NCBI GenBank assembly: GCA_947652115.1
Contig: OX393565.1
Location: 16,836,467-16,900,466, forward strand
Source of the DNA: Blastomussa wellsi
Taxonomy: Eukaryota; Cnidaria; Anthozoa; Scleractinia; Plerogyridae
Reading direction: 5' to 3'
DNA: 64,000 bases
A program made the translations under genes and the position numbers. The notes under the pieces are model-generated. The model saw only the letters and a list, made by a program, of their open reading frames with translations. It ran no database searches and was not told the origin of the DNA. Positions 54,922 through 64,000 of the stretch are shown in pieces (within the stretch, counting starts at the first letter, position 1; every line of letters starts with the position of its first letter).

Positions 54922-56476
54922 TTCTTTAGGCAATCTGTTAATTTGTGAATCTCATTGCCTGTGTCAAAATATCGCCAAAATATCGTACAGCATTTAAAAC
55001 TTGCTTTACCTGTTAAACATATCCAGAAAAAAGTGATGTACTTGCTAGACGACTAGTTTGACAAAAAGTAGGCATTGGATAATAAATTCTAGAGGATGAT
55101 TTCGAATCGGTTATGAATAATCGAGTTACAATGCACGATCAAAAAATCAATATTCTGTTTCAAACCCTAAAGCTGACTTCAAGTCTTTCTTAATGGAATG
55201 TCGTTCAAAAGGAAACAACAGAACCCGCTTTGCAATTTTCAAAATCCTATTAAAGCAAAATATTTACCGCATATAAACTGAAAAAAATATGATGTAGTTG
55301 TATGTCGAGGCAAGAAAACACAATAAACACAATCACAACAGGACACATCTGTTGACAACAGGTTTAACTTGTGAGTGAATGATGTCAGCTCTTGCACGGT
55401 ATCAACTCGATTGACAACAGGGAGCCCATACATGTGTTGTGACTGTTTGGATGTACGAATTACTAAGAAGTGTATGGGAATATCGAAAGGGTGTTACTAT
55501 CGTTAAAAAAAGACCTCCCAAGTAATGCTCAAAGTAAACGTCTCTAGACCTGCCTCTCAAAATGGCGAATTTGAGCGCCAGGGTCGATTTTCACCAATTG
55601 AGATTCACAGAAAGAGAAGGTTGAAGCATCTTCTCGTGTCATTCAATCGAAATTGTATCCAAAATTCAAGCACTTGCCGCCAATTAAGGTGGATGGTACC
55701 AGTTTTCTGGTTTTTGACTGTCTAAACTTTGGAAGAAAAGAGCAAAATATTAGTCCATGGCCATAACAAAATGCTCGTATGATTCAATTCCATATTATGT
55801 TCTTGACCAAAAATAACAAGTATTTCGTCATCAGTTGTCACCATGGTAACGGTATTTGATGATTATTCGGACCTACTTTTCAGCTTCTGGTGCATAAAAC
55901 TTGAAAACCAACCTGGTGACCCCCAATTTTTTTCACGTTATAACTTTTGGCATTTGAAAAGGAAACTGTATAATAATTTTAACAAAATTCTACGAAGCGG
56001 ATTTTTTTATAAACTTGAAAAAAGGCAATTTGTGAGTAGAGAAAAATTCCTTTCGTAGAATTTTTTAAAATTACGTCTGACGTTTCCTCTCAGTAAGGGG
56101 AAGACATAAAACAATAAAACAATAAAAAAATAGGGTCACCGGGCTTGTTCTCTCGGAAAAGCCTTCGCGAGTTCAACAATATCCACGCGCGTCGTCACGG
56201 ACTTCAAAATCTTGACTTTATATGACTGGCATTTACTCATGCTCAGTTTTGACTACCGCTGACCTATTCGCGTTCATACACGCGCGACCACGCACTTACC
56301 GCCGTTTTGTTTTCTTTGGTCTTCGACACTACTTTGAGGATCATCTTCGAGAATCTCGACTTCGCTGCCGTGAAATTAGTTAGTAGTTGTTTCGTTATTG
56401 GACGTTTGGCCTACCTTTCAACGATTTTCTTTCAAACTTTCGTTTGATTTGCCATATTTTTTTGAACACGAAGCTG

Positions 56477-57028
56477 TCAGAAACGATAAGTGAAATCAAC
56501 TCGACACATGGTTGGATGTCGATCTTCATTGCGGAAGCACTTCACGGAATATTTGTTCTCATTCTTCGCGGTTGTTTTTTTTTTCGAAGTGCTTGTTTTT
56601 GCTTGTCTTGCCCTTGTGAGATTTGTTAGTTTTGAAACTCGCCTTTTGGCAGTAAAACAACCTTTGTGACGAGGCCGGGACTGAACTTCATTATTTTCTT
56701 TTTCTTCGTCACTTTGTTCTGCATAACCGGTGGACGAGGAGTAGTAGGTGTAAAAACCTACTAGTCCGGCAAAGTACACAAAACGAGAGAATCGGGAGTA
56801 GGAATTAACCGCTTCAGTTTTAAGATCTTTGCGATCGCCGACAGGATCGATCGCAGCACAATCGGGAATTTTAACTTTGTAACTCGGGCATTGAGTTCCG
56901 AAAAAAAAATTTCTAACGCATATCGAATTGTCCAAGAACCGGCGCTCAAAGAACAACTTTCTTGTTGATCCAATCTCTGATAAGCAGGACAAAAGCAACC
57001 CTGCATGTATTAACACACGCGCTGCCAT
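56477..57028 (-). CDS. Unrecognised first exon, mitochondrial-type N-terminus
   Basis: An open frame of up to 183 codons starting MAARVLIHAGLLLSCLSEIG. The first 45 residues are rich in Arg, Leu and Ser with few acidic residues, like a mitochondrial presequence. A membrane-like segment RFVYFAGLVGFYTYYSSS (about residues 83-100) follows, then an acidic EEKENNE stretch and QSRPRHK. A plausible donor, CACAAAG|GTTGTT, follows RPRHK near 56667; beyond it the frame turns into Lys/Arg/Thr-rich sequence that may be intron. No family match that I can name, and no downstream exon found in this window. Read as a candidate N-terminal exon of a mitochondrial membrane protein. Confidence 0.4.
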   Translation of the reverse strand: MAARVLIHAGLLLSCLSEIGSTRKLFFERRFLDNSICVRNFFFGTQCPSYKVKIPDCAAIDPVGDRKDLKTEAVNSYSRFSRFVYFAGLVGFYTYYSSSTGYAEQSDEEKENNEVQSRPRHKGCFTAKRRVSKLTNLTRARQAKTSTSKKKTTAKNENKYSVKCFRNEDRHPTMCRVDFTYRF

Positions 57029-57678
57029 ATTTGTTTTGAAATTTTCAGCTTTAAATCTCGCGCGTGAGGCGCGCGCTCGTCACCAGACTTCCCACGTGCC
57101 GGCAATTAAATTTCGATAAGGGCAGCTTTCAAAGGGACGGGCATCAACAAACTTGTAACCAGAGCCCACATTACCCTCATCCAGCGGAACGGCTCTGGGT
57201 TCCGGTATGATTGTTCCGTGCACGCGTGACGTAGATTTCAAATGAATTGAACACGTTTTCAACAGCCAATCAGATTTGGCCGTCTAGTCTTGTCTAGTCT
57301 AGCCCTCGACGGATTGTTTCTGCTGACCAAAAGGATCACGGCTTCTGGGGACGAGATTGTGGGCATCCAAGGCTAGGTTTTCGTGTTCCAAGGAGTCGTT
57401 GTTTTCCAATTACTGTTGATTTAAAACATTTGTTTTTCTTATTTATAGAGTTCACAATCACACTCAAATTTGTGATCATATTGATAAACTCAATGCAATC
57501 AAAACAAACAATATTTTTGTTTCGGCCAGATTTATTAGTGTCACAAGTTATATAAAAAAAATCTCTTCTCTAATTTAATGTTACAGATTTAATAGTACAA
57601 TCTGCTTATGTAGGACTGCAAAAATATTCATTCCATTGCCCTTCAGTTTATATCACATAAGTTTCTGTAAGGAATAAT
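57029..57678. other. Gap holding the 3' end of the fibrinogen-related gene
   Basis: A minus-strand AATAAA at 57531-57536 is 143 bases beyond the stop of the fibrinogen-related gene and is its likely poly-A signal. The left part should contain the promoter of the candidate gene at 56477-57028. Confidence 0.4.
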
Positions 57679-59506
57679 TCACAGTTCATCCAGGTATCCA
57701 CCGAACCACTGGGTTGTGGAATCGTCTGTCATGGTACAGCGGAATTTATCGTTGATAGTGCTGAAGAAACCAAAGTTGTCTTCACTAGGAACAGCCCCAG
57801 CGGTGGCCACAAAGCCACAGCCGCTTAAACTGCTGTCTGTGTGAAGCATGTAGGTGTCTTGTACCTGCCAGAACCTTACTGTGGTACCACTCCCTGCTGC
57901 ATGTCCACGAATATTCACGTAATCCACTGGGAAGCAACGTCCGTGGCCATTATAAGTCATTGTGTCAAAGTCGCTGAACTTGCCTCTGAGGTAATCTCTG
58001 TAATCAATCGTTTGTTCCAGTTGATTAAAGCTGCAGGTTGCTCGCCAGTAGGTGGATTGGCTGCGGAGGGTTTTCATTCGAGCCAGAGTCTGGCGGTAAG
58101 CGTGCCAGTTTGGAGTCTTGTGGTTGATTGGTGCGTCTTGCAGAAACGACCTGCTTTTAATCTGAGGCAGATCTTTTGATGCGCGATTCCAGGACATGAC
58201 TAGTGTCCAGGCTGCTCCCGTCTCGGATGAGAGATCACAGAAAGCCACGTATCGCTGATCTTGGCTATCATAAAGCCAGTAGAAGTCGCTTTCAAAGATA
58301 CCATGTTGCAAGTAGTCCAGACAGGATCGGGCGATGAAGCCTTTCATTTCCAAATGAATAGCTTCAGGTGACTGAAAGAAATATTCTTTTTTTTAGAGAT
58401 TTGGTCATTAGTATCGGTTTTTTCTCAGTATTGCATTGCGCATCCCTACTGTGTATAATTTTCATATGTAGTTAGCGCGCGCACATAAAGATTAGTGGAT
58501 TAATGGTTTATTCGAAAGCAAGTTACGAAACTTTTCTTGAAATCGATGTAGTACCAGCTATTGTTCTATTTCACGCTTTCTTTTCTTGCTGTTTGTTCTC
58601 CTCATACGCGAGGAAAAGGGAGCGGTTCAAATAAAAACGTTTCTAGACTTCTCTGGAATTATGGAGTATATATATCTCGATTTTTCAAAACCGGGTCAAA
58701 GGAAATTTTGAGCGAAACTCGTGCGAACCGAATCTCCAAAGTCGACGGCATGTCAGTTTCTCTTTCTTTCCCCACTCTTTCATGCTCGGTTCATTTTTTC
58801 TATGCTCCATTCTTGACCCGATTTTAATAGACCTTTTTCGCTTGGGTGGTTTGTTGCCCCATTACAGACCATGTGCATGATGATACTCTTGAGAATTCAT
58901 TCTTTCATATTTTCAAATAGTTGCGTGAATATGATAAATAATGTTTTCATGGACAAGAAGAACAATTCCCTAACGTGCAATGGAGGTCATAATTTCCTTG
59001 ACCCGGATTTTATAAATTCAGTTATATATACAAGGTCATACTCAGTACTGATCGACAAAAAGTATTATTAATGTAGTAGTAATACTAAAGCTTTAGGCTA
59101 TGAAATGTCTTGTATACACCTTATTCCAAACTGGCCGTTAATTTATGCACATACAAATTGGCCCTTATTGCCTCGTTCAAGATAAAATATTCTTTTGATT
59201 TTTGAGCTTAAAAACGAGGCAAGAAGGGCTAAAAGAATATTAAGATGGTAGCCATTTTGGAATAAGGTGTATTCGTACCTACGGAAGAGCGCTAATGCAA
59301 GCTTAAGAAACGTGACACTTTAAAAGGTTGGAGCCTTATTCAAACTCGGACTAAATAGAGTAGGCATCTACATGACTGCATATCGGATTAAAGCTCTTCT
59401 ATACACTGTATAGCTAGATTATATATTAGATCTAACTAAAATACCTTACCAATTTTTGTTGACTCAAGGCAGCCAAAAGCAGCAGAGCAAACACACGCAG
59501 TTTCAT
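57679..59506 (-). CDS. Secreted fibrinogen-related domain protein, two exons
   Basis: Exon 1 (59450-59506) encodes MKLRVFALLLLAALSQQKL, a clear signal peptide, ending AAATTG|GTAAGG. Exon 2 (57679-58371) follows TTTCTTTCAG and encodes SPEAIHLEMKGFIARSCLDY to the stop; total 249 residues, phase 0 junction. The first half has the start of a fibrinogen-like domain: RSCLDYL, an FYWLYD strand, and FCDLSSETGAAWTLV (family CDM-x-GGWTL). The second half diverges, with VDYVNIRGHAAGSGT and CGFVATAGAVPSEDNFGF, and ends in GYLDEL. Cysteines are few and paired. Likely an extracellular lectin-type or skeletal-matrix protein; exact role unknown. The exon 1 to 2 intron holds MITE family 2 copy B. A TATA-like box lies upstream. 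Confidence 0.8.
59117..59269. repeat. Fold-back MITE, family 2, copy B
   Basis: 153 bp, ends CACCTTATTCCAAACTGG and CCATTTTGGAATAAGGTG, flanked by TA on both sides as a target duplication, which suggests a Tc1/mariner-type origin. Intronic in the fibrinogen-related gene. Confidence 0.8.
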
Positions 59507-59624
59507 TGCGGTCAGAATTCGACAACTCGTGCAGCTTGAATAGTAATTAGAAGAGTAACCTCCTATAACTTCGTATCAAACTTTTGGTTAGGATTTTGCA
59601 GAACAATAAGTTAAGCTTTCACTC

Positions 59625-59632
59625 CTTTTATG
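59625..59632 (-). promoter_or_regulatory. TATA-like box of the fibrinogen-related gene
   Basis: CATAAAAG on the minus strand, about 120 bases before the ATG at 59506. A start of transcription near 59600 would give a leader of some 90 bases. Confidence 0.45.
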
Positions 59633-60085
59633 GCCTTTTCTATTGTTTGAAGGAAAGGGTTTCTATTGTTCGCAAGACAAAGGTTAGGAATCACCGACGC
59701 GTAGCCAGTTCACCGAGCGCGAAATTCAAATATCTTCGGAAGCGATAAGTGTTACAAACACTGCCTTTGTGGGGGAGGGTGTTGTAACGATTGTTGCAGC
59801 TTGGACCCATCCAAAGGGGGTGGGTTGGGGAAGTTTGTGACAAGAAGAGCGAGGTCTGGACAGTAACCAAGCGAAAAATTACGCACAATAGTTTCAATAA
59901 AACTTTTCGAACACTCATGAACCATTACAAAAAAAAAAAAAATCCGTGGGTGTCGTGATCTACTGGGAAGAGCAGTGGCGCTTTCGCAATCAAACTTGGA
60001 AGTTACATTTGTATTTGACTAACAAACGGCTAGTTCACAGTCGAATCATTTAAGTGTCTGTTAAGTTGGCACGTTATCATGGTAA

Positions 60086-60735
60086 GAACTTTAACAGTGA
60101 ATCAAAGTTCAAATCCTCCGCTTTTCCCTTTCGCTCCTTTTCCTTAACTCCATTTATAACGTGCAAAGCGATTATAAAATTTGACGCCGTCTTCAAATAT
60201 ACAGCCACTGGCGCAATGAATACGAAAGAAAATATGTTGTCCGCAAGCCGAAGGGAACAAAGGAAGTGTGATTTCACACTTTTATACGTTTGAGTGACCT
60301 CACTTTTCGGACGGGGCACATAAAGTTATAAAGAACATAATTATTTTTCCTTCGTCTCGCGCGCAAAGCTTAGCACTCTAACAGTGAAACAAGGCTCTAT
60401 CCCTCCACTTTTCCCCTTCCCTCGTTTTCGTTAACGCCAATTTGACGCCGTCTTCAAATATACAGCCACTGGCGCAATGAATACGAAAGAAAATATGTTG
60501 TCCGCAAGCCGAAGGGAACAAAGGAAGTGTGATTTCACACTTTTTTACGTTTGAGTGACCTCACTTTTCGGACGGGGCACATAAAGTTATAAAGAACATA
60601 ATTATTTTTCCTTCGTCTCGCGCGCAAAGCTTAGCACTCTAACAGTGAAACAAGGCTCTATCCCTCCACTTTTCCCCTTCCCTCGTTTTCGTTAACGCCA
60701 TTTATAACCTGCCATGCGATTATAAAAGTTACAAA
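60086..60735. repeat. 261-bp tandem duplication with partial third copy
   Basis: GACGCCGTCTTCAAATATAC starts at 60183 and again at 60444, with about 260 nearly identical bases. A partial unit (AACAGTGAATCAAAG ... CCATTTATAAC) precedes the first copy and a partial one follows to 60735. Units contain AGTGTGATTTCACACTTTT, whose inverted relative recurs at 60982-61000. Confidence 0.85.
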
Positions 60736-61932
60736 GAGAGCGTTGTTCTCTGCCCATTATTGTACTGACCTGTTGTCACACCCAGTCAACGTTTATAAAT
60801 AAAGGGAGGCGGCAAGCGGTGGTTTTCTTAATAATTTGTGGGTAGAAGTATTTTTTTTTTTAACTTGATGAGCACATTGTTTTCACGTTGTCATCTGTCG
60901 CTTTGTGCGCGAAACGAACGATAAATGCTCTTTCAAACTATCTGCGCTTTCCAAAAAGCGACATCGCTCAAACGTTTTAAGGTGTGAAATCACACTTTCT
61001 TTGTTCCTGAGGCGTGACAACAACAGCGTCGTTTCTTTTACATTTCTTGCGTCAGTGGCTAAAGACACGCACGCAGTGTTCTTTCCTTTCTTTTCATAAA
61101 GAGCCGATTTCCAGGATCAGGTCTTTTTTTGCCTGCCCCAGTTTATTTTAAAACGGCGTCGCGCGGGCAAAGAAAAAAATTAAAACAAAACAAATTTAAC
61201 GCGAATGGAAAACTGATCGCTCCCGGCATTCGGAGAACGCTTGCTCGCAATAACATGACTGAAATAAATTCCGTTCACTGATAAAGTACGTCGTAAGGAT
61301 TTCATGCATATTTTCTTTATTTTCTGTGTGCTGGAGTTGGGCGATACACGGTAGGACTGGACGTGTAACTCAACATCTTTTCGACAGACGCTTCATGCAT
61401 TTACTAACTCACTCCCTGCTAGTCTGTCTGTGTTTTCCCTAGTAGGCTCCCGTGGGGAACAAAATGTCATCACTGAAAATTTGCGAACTGGATCCGACTT
61501 AACCCGAGTCTAAGTTCGCGTCACCGAACAGAAAAATCCCTAAGCGGGACAGATAACAAAAGCTTCATTGTCTTAAAAAATCCTAACCAAGACAATAGGC
61601 AAAGTTTGTACAAGTTGTACATAAAAGCTAAAGCCAGTATGAATGGATGCCCACTGTCGTTTGGAACTGGACTAGCCCCACAACACAACACAATAATGGT
61701 AGTGCTAATAGCAAACGAGCGAAACTGATAGAGGCTGCGAAGAGGTTGTTGATTTTTGAACTGAATAGAAGAAATTATAGAACTGATAGGAATATTCGAT
61801 TCCATCCGAATAATATTGGCATTTATCCGGCAAAGTGCAGTGCATCATGCGAGATCAGCTCAGTAAGATGGCAATTTTTTTAATGTGATTTGAAAGACGC
61901 ATTTTTAAAAAAATCACTACCAAAACGTGGTA

Positions 61933-62233
61933 CAGTGGAACCCCATTAACCCGGGCAACGGGCCATAAAATGTGGCCGTACTAAAGGGTGGTGGCCGTAT
62001 TATCAAAAGAGGTCCTTTTAATGGAAAAATAAATAACTGGCTGAGCTTTTTTGTCCGTAATAACGTGTTGTGATAGCTTACATAGAGTACTATCTTGTGT
62101 ATATCTTGTGTAGCTTACATGAAGTAAGAAATCAGACTGGAGTGAAAACACGTGTTGTCCGAGTAATTCAACATAACGAACTAGCTGTTTGAACGGGGTG
62201 GCCGTAAGGCCGCATGGCTGTAGGGTTCCACTG
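61933..62233. mobile_element. Pogo/Tigger-like non-autonomous element
   Basis: 301 bp, starts CAGTGGAACCCC and ends GGGTTCCACTG, flanked by TA on both sides. CAGTGGAACC ends and TA duplication are typical of pogo/Tigger. Internal GGCCGTA occurs near both ends. No transposase. Confidence 0.8.
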
Positions 62234-63486
62234 TAACCTTTTAACCAGACACAGGGTGAATAAGCCACAATTAACAATTCAACGATTCATTGGTGTACTC
62301 CTATGAACTTACACTGAAAATTCACTGGCTCAATATGACGCGCTGTTGTAAGGCCGCCAGTCATTTAACTATGGCGAGGTAATATTTGTTGGCAAGCTAT
62401 AGGCTCTGTTTTCAAGAAGAAAAAGCTCACAATCAATCACAATGATTATTTTAGTTACCTGCTCAAATAAGCTATTAAGTTGTAGCTCCTTTCTATAAAT
62501 ACAAAAAAAAAACAGTTTCTGGTTGTAACGGACTAGGGCATTGAGCATTTTGAATGAAAAATTTGAAGAAAACAAAGAATTTCCAAAGCGAATCAGTGAA
62601 TCATCCAAGACTTCGTATGAAAAGGTATTAGGAATTTCATGTTTTGAACATAATGCTAGAGCATACATGTATGCTTGAGCATACATTCGCAATATATCAG
62701 GAGACAGACAACTGTATTATCATGCAGAGCAGATGCAGCTGCAGTCTTTAAACATTTGCAACATGAATGTGGCCTAAGCTGTCAATTCGCCCTTAACCGT
62801 TGCAAGGTAAAAGGAAATATCAGTGGTGGAATTAAAGGATTTGTTTGGTCTCAACAAAGGCGAGTACTCATTGGACTACTCATGGATCCATGTTTGAGAA
62901 ATGTACACACTTATCTAACTAAGATAGATCAGCGAGACTGAAGACATTTCCGTTCCGTAAACTTCTTGGTTTAGAATAGAGACAATTCTTAATTTATAAA
63001 GTAAAAACGAATAAGGCTGAAAATTAGATCAATATAATAAAGGAGTTCCAACCGGTTGCATGATTCAGCAAGCAGAGCGAGTGAGCTTCGCTCGACGTTT
63101 ACGCTTTTATACTGCACACTGATTACACTGAAATTATTTTTGATCATAACTTTTAATTTAGTTTTTTCATTGGTTCTTCTAGCTACCCAAACGCTGGAAA
63201 TTTCGTTAAGATAAAATTGGTAAAATTTGATAAAAATTGATAAAATTTCTTTCGCTTTAATCAATTAATTGTAGGAGCCGTCACTTTTAATCCCTTCCCT
63301 CCCCTAGTGTTCACCGTTTTCTCCCACAAGAGGCCGATATTACCGGGTTTATCTGCGTTTAATCGTCGGATAGTTAACCGTGGTTTAAAATTGCTTTCAG
63401 GAACACCATTTTATTTCCCGATTAGTTACTCCAGGATTAAGAAATATAATCCTAAAATAGCCGATAATCGCGGGTCATTTTAATAA

Positions 63487-63631
63487 GGGAATATAATGAC
63501 TTTTTGAGGGAATATTGTTTATTTGCACCCATGTAGTGTCATTTGCAGCCCGAGCGCAAAGCGCAAGGGACGCAAATGACACTACAAGGGTGCAAATAAA
63601 CAATTTTCCCGATAAACGTCATTTTATTATC
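63487..63631. repeat. Fold-back element, about 145 bp
   Basis: TTGTTTATTTGCACCC pairs with GGGTGCAAATAAACAA and TAGTGTCATTTGC with GCAAATGACACTA, with outer arms ATAATGAC/GTCATTTTAT. Confidence 0.75.
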
Positions 63632-64000
63632 ATTATTGTCAATATACAAGGCCAAACAACATCCTGATAACTAATAAATTTAGTAAAGTTTTCAAGAATA
63701 CAAGAAAGAACTTACTTCGCGCAGAAAATGTTATAACTGTAAAAGCCGGACCGATATGTTTTGAACAGGTGTAGAACTTAGCGGATATAGCTACGACGTC
63801 TCTGAAAATAATCGCCAATGAGTTAAGAACTCATGGATAATCATAATATTTAACGATCTTACATTTTACAGTTGATCGTCGGTGTAAAATTCCCGCAATA
63901 CTTCAGCCGAGCTTATTTTGCTCGACCGTAGGAATCAAGTGAACGATGTTTCGGTTCTTTTTAAGACGACAAGAACTTGCTTTCTTTGTTTCTTCTGGAT

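Larger units (their letters stand above)
53568..56476. other. Repeat-rich gap
   Basis: Contains fold-back elements at 53691-53792 and 54493-54630, an (ATT)n microsatellite at 54833-54921, and an outer inverted pair TAGTAGAAACTC (53795) / GAGTTTCTACTA (54750) that may bound a larger composite. From 54930 to 56470 I see no gene. Confidence 0.45.
59507..64000. other. Right-hand repeat region, no gene seen
   Basis: Holds the promoter above, a tandem duplication (60086-60735), a Tigger-like element (61933-62233) and a fold-back element (63487-63631). Short open frames here have no supporting motifs. Confidence 0.45.

Overview
This is a gene-sparse, AT-rich, transposon-rich stretch of animal nuclear DNA. 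The host genes have short exons with GT/AG introns, there are intronless rhodopsin-type receptors, and the repeats are metazoan (Ty3 element, OTU-Helitron, CR1-like LINE tails, hammerhead-bearing Penelope-type repeats, many fold-back MITEs). The repeat style and the expanded receptors look most like a cnidarian, probably a stony coral or sea anemone; that placement is inference.

Layout. 1380-20556 (minus strand) is a WDR81 orthologue. I could join 17 exons in frame: an N-terminal region, a BEACH domain flanked by kinase-like segments, a long acidic middle, and C-terminal WD40 blades. The joined reading frame is 6255 nt (2084 residues). One 22-nt micro-exon in it is needed to keep frame but is weakly supported, and about one WD blade seems to be missing there. 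Its introns hold a 5'-truncated LINE, a LINE 3' tail, a tRNA-type SINE, a head-to-head Penelope-like repeat and a MITE beside the last acceptor. 22902-24701 (minus) is a two-exon OPA3 gene with a minisatellite in its intron. 28368-29348 (plus) is an intronless class A GPCR. 30801-35409 (plus) is a complete, apparently very young Ty3/Gypsy element with 170-bp LTRs differing at one position and a 5-bp target duplication. 36216-37169 and 41509-42453 (minus) are two paralogous intronless GPCRs with a DRL in place of DRY, separated by a broken LINE (about 37940-38870). 44614-51533 (plus) is the coding part of an apparently intact Helitron: a 1800-residue OTU/Rep/PIF1-helicase protein followed by a spliced RPA-like single-strand-binding protein. 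53 kb onwards holds a small candidate membrane protein that ends in a MITE, an unrecognised mitochondrial-looking first exon, a secreted fibrinogen-related protein in two exons (57679-59506, minus) with a TATA-like box, then a repeat-rich end.

How the parts relate. WDR81 (endosome maturation and aggregate autophagy) and OPA3 (mitochondrial shape) are ordinary housekeeping genes on one strand with no evident functional link. The three GPCRs fit lineage-specific receptor expansion. The remaining coding capacity belongs to transposons. The most unusual items are a hammerhead ribozyme motif at 35873-35925 in which all three stems, the core and the cleavage triplet can be drawn, and decayed relatives of hammerhead cores at 14.8, 25.0 and 43.4 kb.
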